Below, piece after piece: positions 20,756-34,261 of a stretch of DNA of 64,000 bases. The DNA lies in NCBI GenBank assembly GCA_963576565.1, contig OY755042.1:110785314-110849313 (forward strand). Direction: 5' to 3'. The stretch is from Aspidapion aeneum (taxonomy: Eukaryota > Arthropoda > Insecta > Coleoptera > Brentidae). The notes under the pieces are model-generated. The model did no database searches. It was not told the DNA's origin and worked only from the letters and a program-made list of their open reading frames with translations. A program made the translations under genes and the position numbers. The stretch's first letter is position 1; the number at the start of each line of letters is the position of its first letter.

Positions 20756-20980
20756 CCGTTCGGATTTATGTTCTCGGTCAATCTGTTTCTGTAGCTCTTC
20801 GGCTAGTTCTGATACGGTGACGGTTTTACCGTCCGCAACGTTTTTATCCTCTATGGGTTTTGTGCCACCTGTGTCACTTCGAAATCCAATTCTCCTGTTT
20901 CTGTACCACAAATAGCTGAGCAGAACGGCAATAGATGGTAAACTCCACACTAACAATTGACGTACTGGAGACGGGGCCAT
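20756..20980 (-). CDS. AKAP1: AKAP1-like coding exon 2, start codon and mitochondrial anchor
   Basis: The ATG is at 20980; the donor is GAACGG|GTAAGTG. The exon is 225 bp, 75 codons, ending in phase 0. The N-terminus MAPSPVRQLLVWSLPSIAVL, continuing LSYLWYRNRR, is one hydrophobic span (about residues 9-26) flanked by basic residues. This is the usual signal anchor of mitochondrial outer-membrane AKAP1 isoforms. The segment TVSELAEELQKQIDREHKSE (about 55-74) is an amphipathic helix. This ATG is the first in the exon after the acceptor at 21028, and the anchor directly follows it, so the start is well supported. Confidence 0.93.
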
Positions 20981-21027
20981 AGCTTGATCGATCCACGATT
21001 AATGACCCAAGGAAAAGCGACACGATC
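20981..21027 (-). other. AKAP1: AKAP1-like 5' UTR part of exon 2
   Basis: A good minus-strand acceptor (aatttctttcag|GATCGTGTCG) ends at 21028, 47 bp upstream of the start codon. It implies that exon 2 is spliced to at least one upstream noncoding exon. Confidence 0.7.
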
Positions 21028-21084
21028 CTGAAAGAAATTTTAAAAAATTGTCAAAAAAAATATGTTAAAAATAATTGAATCATT

Positions 21085-21475
21085 TGCTGTTTTTTATTTT
21101 TCGATATTTTCGCCTTATAACCTTTTGTATTTATTTATGATCTTTTGTGATTTTGACCTTTTCGTTCGACCATATTTTAATTTTTTACATTCGACCAGAG
21201 AGCATATAACAGTTACATTTTCGCCGATTGGACCTGACCTTATGTAAATTTGACGTTTTGTACTTTCGATTTTTTGTAATTTCGACCTTTTGTACTTTCG
21301 ATCTTTTGTAATTTCGACCTTTTTACATTCAACCCTATGTAATTGCCGACCTTTTTACATTCGACCTTATGTAATTTCGACCTTTTGTATTTTCGATCTT
21401 ATGTAAAATCGACCTTTGGTAATTTTAATCCTTTGATTTTCGACCTTTTGTACTTTCGATTTTTCTCCACCGCAA
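21085..21475 (+). repeat. Degenerate TTTCGACCTTTTGTA minisatellite
   Basis: Irregular 16-20-bp units of TTTCGACCTTTTGTAC / TTCGATCTTTTGTAAT run through this stretch, starting 60 bp beyond the exon 2 acceptor. Related in motif to the array at 15655-16830. Confidence 0.75.
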
Positions 21476-21639
21476 AACTTTAATATCGCTGGCGCGAAAT
21501 TCAGGGAATTTTGGAGAACCCTAAATATGTTGAATACACTAAAACTAAAAAAATCAACGAAAACGCAACAATAATTATTGTTGGTGGGAAATTTTCCTAA
21601 TATGAACAGGAAATAGTGGTTTTTACACACAAAATTTAA

Positions 21640-24600
21640 TATCGGAGGTCGACAAGGTCGGGAATCACATTAAAAAGTTGTAGAATTGTGTAAATTAATT
21701 TTTGTAAAGTAACCATAAAGGATCCAAGATGATGAGGAAAAGTATACAGGGTATATACAATTAAATTCTTTATTTGAAAAATCACGAGAGCGTGAGACAA
21801 ACTATATGATCTAAGTGTGCAAGGCAGAGCAAGCAAACGGCATAAATCCAATGAAAAGGCGGCTATCCCTTTCATGTACTTTTGAATTTTATAACTTATC
21901 TCTCGCACTCGCACAAAATTTTAAATAAGACATCATAAAAGTTTTGAACAATATTCTGCATATTACTACTTCAGAACTTAAATTCAAACATTTCCAAACT
22001 AGCAAGAACCTTTCATTTTAAAATTTGTATCGGAGAACTTGGCTTTACTTTTATCTCAATTCTTTTTACGGAATATCATTTTTGCGTACTGGGCTTTTTT
22101 TTACATGAAATGTTTTTGTTATGATTTCCTTATTTTTGAAGATGTTAATATGATAAAAATATAGATCTCTATGCAAAGAAAAAGGGAAAATTAAAAAACA
22201 TTAAAAGTTGAGTTAATTTTGGTATTTTTTGCGAGTAAAACGCTGTACTTTTCTACTGACACTAACAGCTTGGAATGGTTTGTTTATCCGTTTTACTGTA
22301 CCAGAACAAAAGTGCTAATAATCCAAAGATGTAATACTTTGAATCAAGAAACGATAAATTAACACAAAGTCAAGGTTTCCAAAGGTGAATCAACCTTAAT
22401 GTATAAAAAAATACCCAGACGTTTTTTTTCTACATTATTACTTACGTAAAAATAATAAAATCACCGATAAAAATTATACCTACAATAAAAACGATCTAAA
22501 AAATTTTAAATTATTTTTATACCGGGTGTTTCGAACGAGAGAATTTTGGGAAAGATAGAGAGATGATTAAATGTAATATTTTTTTATGTAGTTGGTATTT
22601 ATGTGTGTGTTTTTATGCGCCCAATTTGTTACACCCTGTACATACAGGGATTTTGATGTGCCAAATTTGTTTTAGCAAGGCCAAACCACTAAATCTCGTG
22701 CTTATCTACGCCGCATTTTTTTTTGGAAATTGAATCATACACGCGTGAAATAATATCGCACTGATAAAACCCCCCGTGCAAACATACTAAAATAAACTTC
22801 CCAGCAGTATTTACCAAAACGGTCTACGTCTAGGTTACAAAGATAGGGTCTATGTCCAAGTATAAATTCTATAGATAGTGTTTTTTTTTTATTTACCTAA
22901 TTCTAACATAGCTTTACCTTTTGGTATAGGTATCTTCTTATTTATTTATCGTTATGTCAACACAAAAAAGATCATGTTTTTTGTTGTTGGAGTAGTACCT
23001 TAGGCTTAAACTTAATCAAAAATTTTGGCATTAGGTCGTAAAAACACTATTTTTATTAATAATAAAATAATAAAACTAAATATCGCCACGTGTAGAACTA
23101 TTATATAAATTTTTATCGTTTGCCACACACCACTCTGACTTTGTTGAAACTAAATTTGAATTTAAAACAAATAGTGAAAAAAATATAATAAAGTATACTT
23201 TGTTTATATACGGAATTAAAATTAAACCAAGATCCATGGTCACTTCAAATTACCGTTTGTTTTTAAAATAAAATGTTAACAATTTTTACCTACTCTATTA
23301 AAAATTTTGAAAATTTAGAGCTTTCACTTGATGGTCTGACCTGACATGATTAAAATGAATAAATTATGAATCAGAATAATTCAATCTGAGATAGAATTGA
23401 AATCCCTGTCACTTCCATACAAACGTGGTATAGATATACATAGTATCAAAGATCTGAATGAGGGCCAATAGTAATGAAAAGTGAAAACTTTTATCAAAAG
23501 GTCACTGGGTCAATACAAAATTTGTCGATTAAACAAAATTTAAATAACATTCTTTTGCTAAATTTTTTGTATGAATATTTTTATAACACGTTGTGCAACA
23601 TTGTATAGAAAAGATGTGTAATCATTAATAGCGAGAAAAATATTGTAAACAACCAGCCATAAAAACAGACATGCATAGTAAAAAATGCATGATTTCCGAG
23701 AAACAAGATAAAAATAAACCTGATGCAGTTACAAAGTAAAATTTGAATTGACCAATTTTGTTAAATGCTATTAGTTTTTGTTTTTAAATAGTCAATAAGA
23801 TGTTTCAAATATTTGAAATTTGTTGACAAAAATTACCGGTTATAATTTATAACCCAATACAGAAGATTTTTTTTGATTTCTAAAAATTTTAATTAATAGA
23901 TTTATGTCCATAGTTATTCCTAATTTAAAATTTTTGGTAACAAAGGCCATACCTAATTGTAATTTTCAGGTACACAAATTAATGAGCTTTTCCTAAAAAT
24001 CAACCATCTTATATTTTTTCAAATACCTCTCAGGGGTTCACATTTAATTATTGACACTTAAATAGGTATGAAGGCATTATTCTATGGTAAAATTTTGTAA
24101 AATTTACCTGGCACAGCAACTAACTAGATATTTTTGGAAAATAGCAGATTAATGTAAAGTCAGACACATTTCTCGTCTACAGAGTGCTCCAAACAATTGC
24201 ACTAATTGGGTTACAACTTTGCTAATAGGTACTCAACTAGTTATGAATATATTTTTTAGGATATTTTATACAAATATGTGTTTAATGTATTTTTTTCATA
24301 TAACTTTTATCCACTTACCCCAAAATAGGAAAATGTTTAACAAAGAATTCTCAAACTTATGTTACAAAAATCAAAATTTTAAATGAAAACAAAAGTTTTA
24401 CAACAAAACTTATGGACAAACTAAATAAAATAATTGAAAACTAATCATAATTCAAACACCAATATTTTTTAAACAAATTTTTGGCTAGACAAGCAAATTC
24501 CTTCACTTTATTTTTTTCACACCTAAGTCTCCTCGTACCTGTAGGTATATTATAATATTAGGTATACAGAGTGATTTATATACATAATAAAAAAATAAAT

Positions 24601-24700
24601 AAAAATAAAAAATGCAAGAAAGTTTTTTCTAGAAATAAGCCAATATAATTTTTTTGGAATGAAACAAACATATTTTATAATAAGATATGATTTGCCTTCA
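21640..24700. other. AT-rich intron, no gene recognised
   Basis: Both strands were read; no coding frame with recognisable motifs was found. It contains a short family F repeat (22030-22140, GGAATATCATTTTTGCGTAC, shared with 30498-30620) and a small ACAGGGTGT-type motif region near 22540-22650. Confidence 0.6.
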
Positions 24701-24705
24701 TAAAT

Positions 24706-25626
24706 GGATGATTCTACCAAAAGTGGGCTATATGGATATCATTTTTGGTCATTGCCTTTAAATAACAGTACAGCACAGTAAATAATTTTTTTTGTTAAAT
24801 TTATGTAATTAATTAGGTGTAAGCTAAGAAACATTTATTTTCCCAAATTTTAGGAATTATTGCATAAAAATGCCAGAGGAATGAGTACCAGAGGAATGAG
24901 TTTTTTAATGGTTTTCCAATTTAAATCAAAATCTATTTAGACTACTTAACTTAAGTTTTATATAAACAAAGTTCCTATACTTATAATTTTAAAACAATCA
25001 ACAAAAATATTATACTATTGATATCAGTCGAATATTTACTTACCAGAAGAATGATAATTTAATTTAATTTAATCCTTTTTGATTTCTCCGAAAAAAACAA
25101 ATTTTCTGCCGAAAATAAAAAGATCTATAACTTAAACCAAACTAAAGTTGACATTATCTGTCAAAACTTGTCATCCTCACAAGTAAATTAGATATCCAGG
25201 GCCGTCTCTTTCTCTAGAAATTAACCGGTGGTATTCACAAATATTGTGGTATTAAAAATGGAGCACGTTTAAAATTGTAAAATTTTCCGGGAAGATGTAA
25301 ATTCGTATTTTCAAAAATATGACTACAAACTTAAGTTTTATCAATTTTTTGATAAATAGTTAAGACTTGGTTAAATATTATTTATTAGGATATTTTTTTC
25401 AATTTGAGTTTTTAATATTTGGTTTGGGACTACACCAGAGGAATGAGGTATTGCTTTGTAATAAAAAAAATTATAAACTTGCAATTTTTTTTATACATTA
25501 AACTCAAATACTTCATAAAGAAAACATTTCGTTTTAAATCTTATAACTAAAACTATGCTTCATTTGCAGTTTGTGTTTGAAAAATATGCATTCCCACTCC
25601 ACAGCACCATTTTTGTAGAATCATCC
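24706..25626. mobile_element. Possible short-TIR element
   Basis: GGATGATTCTAC at 24707 and its complement GTAGAATCATCC at 25615-25626, each flanked outside by AAAT (possible 4-bp duplication). The interior repeats CCAGAGGAATGAG three times (two near 24868-24900, one near 25433). Noncoding. Confidence 0.45.
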
Positions 25627-26319
25627 AAATATAATATTTAAAAAAAAATTTTTTTTTTGATAAGCCGATATTGCTTTGGGGCATAGAAAAGCAGTTTTTG
25701 TTCTAAACAGATGCTATTTGTTATAAAAAAAATATGTATTGATAGCTTTTCGACCTCATTAGGAACTCAATCCTAATTGAAACAGAATTAATTTCCGTGC
25801 GCACAAATTACGTGTTTCACCCTGTATAGCAGGAAAATTTATAAACTTCGCAAGCCAACGACCTCTGTCAGTGTGTCGTATCATGTTGTCAAGACATACA
25901 TTGTTTATTTTTATACATTACACCTGCTAGGCTATCTTATGACCAATAAGGTTGGTTTCCTCCATCAAATAATTAGCACCACTGTTCATTTTTATTAAAT
26001 CTATGTGGAACAATGTTATAAGGCGTGTGAATTGACAAGTAAAATATATTTGCAAAAAAAATAGGTCACATCAAAAGTCAATTAAAAACCTTGTTCAACA
26101 AGGTGCCAATCCAAGAAAAAAGTCAGAGGTGACAAAAGGATCTGAACGTAAATCATCCGTTTTACTGACCCCTTGTTGCCAAATCGTGCCATATTTTGTT
26201 CAATCTAAGGAAATCAATACGACATAACTTTTGAACCCAAGTGTACCTACTAGACCAGTAAATAACATACCGCATCCAACTGGAAAAATATATTAGACTC
26301 GATCCGAATTATTAGGGTG

Positions 26320-26900
26320 AAATGGGGTGAATTTGAACCTTTTTCGCGAAAAATCGAAAAAAAAACGGTTTTTTGGTTTTATCTCCCACGTTTTTTCTTG
26401 GTTTTGTTTTTCTATTGCAAGTTTGTGAAAAAACATGGAAACAAATCACAATCTTGGATTTATGACGTCACACAGGCGCTCTTACTCAAATTTGAAGCAA
26501 ACACCCGGCGACTTAAAATTAAGTGATCCATAACTAATGGATTTAGAGTAGTCCAAAACTTCCTTCCTCAACTTTTTTTTGAGTAAAAAAATCTACAATT
26601 TTTTGGTTTTTTTTTTAAATTATTTCTTTCTTAGTTTTTAAGATACAAAGCTAATTTCTGTACTATCTTACTTTGTGTTCTATTGCGAACAAAAAACGTT
26701 TTAACAGTTTGTCTGTAAAACTAATTTAGCAAAATTTGTAAGCCAAAGTTTGTGAAAAATCATGAAAAAAGCCGCCATCTTGGATTTATGATGTCACACC
26801 GGCCCTCATACTCAAATTGGAGGCAAACATTCGGTGACCTGAAACTGTGTGATCTGTTATCATTCGATCTACGGTAGTTTAAAATCATAACAAAAATTTA
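26320..26900 (+). repeat. Family H repeat, two diverged tandem units
   Basis: Units with AATCTTGGATTTATGACGTC (about 26450) and CATCTTGGATTTATGATGTC (about 26780), about 325 bp apart, share long flanks including a CATGRAAAMAA block and GAGGCAAAC. Related to 770-870. Confidence 0.6.
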
Positions 26901-28470
26901 AAAATAAATATTTTGAATTAAAAAAATTACCACGTTTTGACATAAAAAGGTACCAAAGTTTCTATCAAATTTTATAAAAATTTTAAAAAATTGTGGGAGA
27001 TAAAAATAAAAAAATGTACATGCTGTTATTAATTTTTGGTTTTTTAAAAGGTCTATAAATAAGCTAAATTAAAAAGCTAATATAAAGATTTTTTTGAGGA
27101 ATGCTACATATATCTTCTACCTAGTTAAATATCCGATACGATCTACTTGTCAGATTTTAAATTAATCACGTAATTGCTACCTAGAAATTTGGTCAACAAC
27201 CGAAACGCAACAATTTTATATTGAGAGCATGCAAAAATAATTAACAGAAAAAAATAAATAGATTGATTAAATAAATACCAGAGAAATTCCTTCAGTTCAC
27301 GAACGAAATCTTTTATGTAATTTTATTTTTAGTTTAAGTTTATTATGTGATTTTGAAATTTTTTTTATACATATTTTTTTAATTTAGAAACAATGAATAT
27401 TATAATGATGTTTACAATGTATTATAAATTTTATAATCATCCTTAAAAATTAAAATATATATTGTTAATTAAATGAACAATACATAATTTAAAAAAATCC
27501 ATAACGGATAGTTAAAACATTTTTTTACCTTCCTAGTCCACAAAGCTAGAAAAATGATTTCATATTCCAAAAAAATTAAAATTTCAAGGATTATAAAAGT
27601 ACATACTTATTAAAAACCTTGAAAGAAATTATAGTACTGCCACAGCTTTTTGTTCAAGAAACCATAACAACAAATAAACAATAAAACATTATTGTTTAGA
27701 CAGTCAGATACGAGCTTCTTGCTTAGCAGGGCAGTATAGTAGACGTGAAAATGCTAATGTAATGCAACGAGGATTTAAATATTCATTTTATTAAAACCGA
27801 AACTTTGAACTTAAAGTTCAAGCATAAAGATTCTTAATGCAATAAAAAACATTTTTAATAGGAATCCAATCGTACAAAAACAATTTTTAAGAAAAATCTT
27901 GAGTTTATTTTTTTAACAACACTTTTTTGACATCTAAAGTGCATCCGCATTGTAGGTAGGTACTTAACATTTTCAAGAAAAAAATCAACGTTGTAAGATT
28001 AACCAAATTTTATATAATTTATTGTAATGATAGTCTGTAAGTACCGAGTAGTACGAAAAGGATATCCGCTAATTTAAAAACATATAGGCGTTTTAAGGAG
28101 CCTCGTATAAAACAAATTTTAAAAAATACAAAAATTTTGCATTTTTAGAGCGTAAATATGGTTTTTAATTATGTATTTCGTTTTTTAATTAACTTGGATA
28201 TGGTTATTGTGTATGCACTTCGCTTCGTTTGACGCAATTAAAATATTTTTTTATTTTTTTAAAACTCCCCTTACGACTTAATGAAGTTTTAATTATTGCA
28301 AACTTATGTCCAATAAACAAACAAAAAAATACTAAAAGCTAGAATTTGTACTTTAATAAAGATAGAGATAGACATTTTTATATATTTTAATTGTTGTGCA
28401 CTTAACCAAACCATCGAACATATAACTGAACATATTTTCGATAACCAAACCAGAAACGAGCTATATTATA
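26900..28470. other. AT-rich intron, no gene recognised
   Basis: Very AT-rich sequence with no convincing coding frame, terminal repeats or structured RNA seen. Confidence 0.6.
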
Positions 28471-30397
28471 CAGGGTGTCCCAGAACTAATGGTACATGGT
28501 TAAACCATAGATTCCTTGGGTTAAAATATTACGATTTAGCCATACTTACCTTAGTCCAAAAGTTCGTATTAACCGAGATACAGGGTGTTAAACTTTATTT
28601 TTTCAATTCGATTTTCTGTAATAACTTTTTTACTAATTAATATTTTTGCAAAAACTAACCAGCATGTAAGTTTCTTTAAAATTGGCAAGACGATTCCGTT
28701 GAAAAATTTGATGTACAATGTACAGGGTGTTCCTTGGAGCACTACCATTGCATAAAAATCAGTGTATTTTTCTTGTGCCTCAGTGTATACCAGTTTTTAT
28801 GTAAAATAATGGTTTTCCCATTCTTTTTATGTAAAAAAGTTATACTGTTTTAAAGTCGCTCAGTCGCTTTATTGCATGTAAGTGATATGCCTAATTTATG
28901 TATGATACTTTCTTCAATTCTTTCTACTAGTTAATAATTTTGCACAAAAAATTGGGTTTGGTGGTTTTTGGGCATGGACGATTTAATTTTGTTAAAAAAA
29001 ATATTATACAGGGTGGTCTCTAGGTCGGTATCGTTACATTAAAATAGGTCTAACATTTTTGTTCCTCGTTGTATAAAAGATTTTATTAAAAACATTTATT
29101 TTTTTAGTTTTTTAAGTAAAAAAGTTATAGCGTTTAGATGTCGCTTAGAGCAACGGTTTTCAAAATATTTGAATTATAAGTTGTTATTGTATGCGTAAAA
29201 GATTTTTGATTAAATTCTTACCTACTTCATACATATTAGCTATAATCAATACTTTTTTATAGCATTCTTAGATTGGATGTTTTCTTAAGAAATATTAAGT
29301 TAAAAAATATACAGCGTGGTTCTTGAATTATCATAAGTGTGTTAAAACAATTTTACAACTGTGTATTGCTATGTTTTTAATGAGGAACAAAAACCTCTTC
29401 GTCTTAGTTTTTTTAAAAATGGTAAGTACGTATACCTTATTAATACAAGTATTTTTTTATTGTTTTGAAAGAAAATTTTAATTTATTAATAAAATTAATA
29501 TTTTATTATTTATAAAAAAAATATAAAATTTCTTAAGCATGGCGCTCTCAGCAACTAAGTTAAAATTTTAAAGTTGACACATAGTAAATCAAACTTAAAA
29601 TTGTTTATTATAGTAGGCTTTGAAAATAAAAAACAATAGAATCCAATAAAGTTGCTGTCAGCGTCTGTTCTGTCAAACTTTCTTAAAACTACAAAACTGT
29701 TCGTAAAATTATTTAATAATTAAAATAAAAGTCTTTTTAAAAACCTGCTTAAGTATACACTGAGGCACAAAAAAATACACTGATTATTTTGATGCAATGG
29801 TAGTGGTCCAAAGAACACCCTGTACATTGTGCATCAAATTTTTCAACGGAATCGTCTTGCATATTTCAGAAAAACCTACATGGTGGTTAGTTTTTGCAAA
29901 AATATTAATTACTAGACATAATTGAAGAAAGTATCATACATAAATTAGGCATATCACTCACATGCAATAGAAACTTTAAATGCAAAAATCTCAAAAACCG
30001 TTGCTCTGAGCGACTTTAAAACAGTATAACTTTTTTACATAAAAAGGATGGGAAATCCATTATTTTACATAAAACTGGTATACACCAAGGCACAAAAAAA
30101 ATACACTGATTTTAATGCAATGGCAGTGGTCCAAGGAACACCCTATACATTCTACATCAAAATTTGTAACGGAATCGTCTTGCCAATTTCAAAAGAACTT
30201 ACACGCTGGTTATTTTTCGCAAAATTATTAATTAGTAAAAAAGTTATTAAAGAAAATCGAATTGAAAAAATAAAGTCTAACACCCTGTATCTCAGTTAGT
30301 ACGTACTTTTGGACTAAGGTAAGTATGGCTAAATCGTAATATTTTGACCCAGGGAATCTACCGTTTAACTATGTACCATTAGTTCTGGGACACCCTG
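28471..30397. mobile_element. 1.9-kb long-TIR element with CAGGGTGTCCC termini
   Basis: Ends CAGGGTGTCCCAGAACTAAT and its complement, flanked by TATA (or TA) on both sides. Arms match for about 470 bp (28471-28950) against 29880-30397. The motif acagggtgt recurs inside at about 28579, 28720 and 29007. The right arm carries an extra internal duplication (GCAAGACGATTCCGTT-type segments, about 340 bp apart). No transposase frame remains. Confidence 0.75.
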
Positions 30398-30639
30398 TAT
30401 ACTAGCTTCTTCGTTCAACGATCAAAAATGGCTCCCTTGCGATCCGAAATCAATTTCAAAAAGATTAATTGGTCTGTTTGATCGCGTCGCCCGCGCTGAG
30501 ATTTCTTTACTTTTATCTCAATTCTCTTTACGGAATACCATTTTCGCGTACTTGGCTTTTTTTACATGAAATGTTTTTGTTATGATTTCACTCCTTTTTT
30601 AAAGGATTTGAATAATATTATTTTACAACGCCTGATTTA

Positions 30640-31150
30640 AAATTTTGAGTTTTTAAAATTTTTTCCTATGGTTTTATCATAGTTCCTATCAGCCTTCCAA
30701 AGCTCAGCTCTCTTGCGTTTCTGGAAGTGGCAATGTTACTTTTACATGACTACATTTATAGGAGAGGAAAGTAAATTTAAATTTTGGGGTTTTTTAATTC
30801 TTTTTTCTATAGTTTTATCATAGTTCCTATCGGCCTTTCAAAGATCAGCTCTCTAGCGTTTCTGGAAGTGGGCAGTCTTACTTTTTGATAACTTTAGGTT
30901 TATAGGGGAGGGAAGTAAATTAAAATTTTGGGGTTTTTAAATTTTTTCCTATTGTTTTATCATATCAGTCTGCCAAAGCTTAGCTCTGTAGCGTTTTTGG
31001 AAGTGAGCAATGTTACTCTTACATCACTTTAGGGGGAGTAAATTAGAATTTTGGGGTTTTTTGATTTTTTCGAAGGGTTTGGTCATAATTTCTATCAGTC
31101 TGCCAAATTTCAGCTTTGTGGCATATCTGGAAGTACAGTAGAGTTTTGAT
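30640..31150 (+). repeat. ~130-bp tandem repeat, four diverged units
   Basis: Units with TTTTATCATAGTTCCTATC, GCGTTTCTGGAAGTG and TTTTGGGGTTTTTTA begin near 30640, 30775, 30910 and 31035. They follow a family F segment (30498-30620) and precede a family J fragment. Confidence 0.75.
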
Positions 31151-31159
31151 GATCTATAC

Positions 31160-31400
31160 ATGAATGAGAGAGTGGCAATTTCGACGTTTTTTAAAATTTC
31201 GTAACTACTTTACTACTTTATGGAACTCTATAAAACTTGGAGGGGTTGTCAACTTTATGAAAGTCTACGACTGTGCAAAATTTGAGTTTCGTAGCTCCTT
31301 TCGAAGTAGAGTTTTAGATAGGTCAAATATGGGCCGAAATGAAGAAAAGATGGTACAGTCCGCAAACTTGGCGGGGCACTGCCATGCCCCCAGATCCCAT
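31160..31400 (+). mobile_element. Family J fragment, copy 3
   Basis: GAGTGGCAATTTCGACGTTT through GGTCAAATATGGGCCGAAAT matches the interior of family J copy 2 (about 12870-13050) in the same orientation, with clear divergence. No termini seen, so it is a truncated copy. Confidence 0.7.
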
Positions 31401-31784
31401 AACAGAAAAATACAAAGCAAAGAATTAGGTATCAAGCAAGCTGAAAAATAGAGATCAATAAAAAAGACTAGAGCAGAGTAAGGAGAAAATAAAACTATAG
31501 AGAACGGTTGTTGTGTTTGGAGTGATAAATACTGCATAAAATATTTTATCATTATCTTGTGGAGCGCAAATAATTCAAAATCTTAATCAATACGCCCAAT
31601 AATTATTAACCTTTTAAATAACTTTAGCGCAATTTCTCTCCTACGGCTAGCATTTAGTCTTGTTACTATTCTCGATAGCCAAGAGAATGGTATTCCTAGG
31701 GTCACTCATTCTATCGAGAACATACCTCTGTCAATTTAAGTTTTGCATATACCTACAGCTGGAATAAAAAAGTAGATAACTTTA

Positions 31785-32200
31785 AAGATTTTATTGGTTC
31801 TCGAAGTATTCTTCACAAAAATGAATGCACTTTTGCATGCGCTCAAATTAGGTCGAGACTGTATGGAGGATGGCCCAACAATTCAACGTTCTTATTTTGT
31901 TACGGCAAAAAATATATTCTTTGGTTCAATCACATCTTTCTTATGGCATATGCTTTTGGGGATGCTGTTCAAATCAACTTTTTAAATCGGTATTTACTTT
32001 ACAAAAGAGAGCAATCAGAAATCTTTGTAGAATAAAAAGACGTAGTTTCTGTAGACCTTTATTTCAGGAACATAAAATACTAACCTTGTGTTGTATCTTT
32101 ATTTTGGAGACTGTTGGTTTGGTGTTTAAAAAATATCGAGATGAATTAGAAAGACAGTGTTTACTCTAGTCGTCGTCCCTTTTTATTGCAACTCCCAATT
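31785..32200 (+). pseudogene. Non-LTR reverse transcriptase fragment (C-terminal)
   Basis: 31870-32169 reads IYSLVQSHLSYGICFWGCCS, then VFTLQKRAIRNLCRIKRR and LFQEHKILTLCCIFILETVG. This is the region just after the catalytic domain in Jockey/CR1-type LINEs. The upstream part (31790-31870) is in another frame. No catalytic core is present, so it is a dead remnant. Confidence 0.8.
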
Positions 32201-32610
32201 CCGCATTCTACCTTCTTTAAAAACTCATTCATATACAATGAAAAAAAAATATTTAATCATTTATCGGTAGAAATTAGGCAAATTGTTTGCTATTAAAAAT
32301 TCAGAAGGATGACAAAAGAATTCTTAGCCACGAAGAGCTATTATAGCTTGGAAGAATTTTTTTCTCACTAGATAAATAAAAACATAATATCCTTTCTTGG
32401 ATTCAAATTTTAATAAATTTTAAGTAAGCTTACACATTTCCAGTTTTATAGATTCGACTATTATAAAACCAGAATGAAATTTACTTGCTGGTAATAATTA
32501 TTATTTTATTTTAATTATATTTTAAGAATAGGTATACTTATATTTTCTTACTAATAGTAACCTATACAGTGCAGATTAAGTAGATATTAAGTTAGGTAAG
32601 CATGGCTTTG

Positions 32611-33290
32611 TCAATGTAATATTCTTCTACAGACAACAAAGCTACTTTTTGACTTTGACTTTGTTAAAAATTCAATGGTTTTTTGTGCTTTCTGAGAACT
32701 TGCATTATCTTGGTGGAGGCTGATTCGTCGTTCGAGGTTCGTTTTTCGAAGCTGAGCGATGACTTTCGGCAAACAAATGGTAATGTACCAATCGGTAGTA
32801 ACAGTCCTTTGATCTTTCAGAGGAATTATTGTCACATGACCTGCTTTTAAGACAAATTTCGCGACCATCATTTTGGATATACTTCGAGAAGGGATGACTT
32901 TTGTGGGATTTTCTTCATCCTGAAACACCCAAACAGACGACTGACGTTTATTTTCGGGTTTATATGAGTAAATCCATGATTAATCACCACTGAAAATAAT
33001 GGACACAAGTTTCCTGCCTCAAAGCGGTCAAGAATTTTCTGATACCAATTGACCCTAGCCGCTTCTTTCTGTTCTTTGGTTAAGAGATGTGATATCCAGC
33101 GGGAAACTAATTTTCTTTCCTCTCTCGCGATATGTCACATGTCATCTTCCGTGATGAACATGCGCACAGCATTGATGTTTTTCTGGGTGATAGCCGTTTT
33201 TGGTGCACCTGGTCTTGGATCGTTGCTAAGGCTAATCCGTCTACGCTTGAACTTTCCATACCCACATGAAACTGTCGACTGATGCTGCTT
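32611..33290 (-). pseudogene. mariner transposase pseudogene
   Basis: The best frame (32928-32611) reads MFQDEENPTKVIPSRSISKM, then DWYITICLPKVIAQLRKTN and RRISLHQDNASSQKAQKTIE, the second and third catalytic regions of a mariner-family DDE/D transposase. Upstream in other frames are APKTAITQKNINAV and ISHLLTKEQKEAARVNWYQK, the linker region of the same family. At least two frameshifts and a missing C-terminus show it is inactive. TIRs were not located. Confidence 0.88.
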
Positions 33291-33489
33291 CATTACCGCA
33301 AACAGAAATCAACTAGGCAAGGCTTTTTTGTTGAGATAATTTCGTTTGCTGTTGTAAGTTGTAAAAAATTATAGTGCGAAAATGTTCTCGGTTTAATTCC
33401 ACTTTTCGACTGATTAAAATTCAGTGTACTTATATGCCATTTTAGGCAGAAGAATAAGTAGGTAGCAGTTTCGAACATAATATAAGTTA

Positions 33490-34260
33490 TATGTTCGATT
33501 GTAGCAGTGACACTAGAGTAGGTATGCCAATGGTATCCTGAGGTAATAATTCATGGTATGCGGCGCAGGAAACCAACCTACCAGGCCATGCTCGTGTAAC
33601 TGTTTGTATATAGATAGATTCGTCTGGTCGGTCGCTGTATAAGACTCATTAAGATTTTTTAACTAATCAATTAATTAACAGTATGGTAAAGCGTAGAAAA
33701 TCGCATTGAGAACTAAGATTTTTCTATATTTAATTAATATAATATGTATTATTATGCAATATCTCATTTTAATAAACTTAAATTAAATTTTACCTATTTT
33801 GACGCCAAAAACCCTCGTTAAAAAATAAACTTTTATACTAACAACAAAAATTGTGGAAAATTACTGTTTTTCATAAAAAAAAGAAACGTAATTCCTTACA
33901 AAACACTTTTTATAAATAATAACACTGCAGAATAACAAAATATGTGTTGGAAAATGTAAAAAACAAAAACATTTTGTGACATTTCCGATTTCAGTGTTAT
34001 TAAGGTAGTTTTTTAAAACTAATTACAAATAATTATATTGTGATCAAGCAAAAATTGAATTTTCATTGTCATACATAATACAACAAATATTAAAAAATAT
34101 AATGTAATAGTTTTAAAAAAAATTATGTTTTTTATAGATAAGTAAAGTGGTAGTCCCTCAATTATGTGCCCAGAAGGATATATTATAAGAGTAGCGCTGC
34201 TAGACCTCGCTGTCCTGTAAATTATTGTAATTTCGTATTGGTATTGTTTGTGACGAAATT
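33490..34260. other. Intron sequence, no gene recognised
   Basis: AT-rich; only short spurious frames. No repeat shared with the rest of the window was noticed. Confidence 0.5.
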
Positions 34261-34261
34261 T

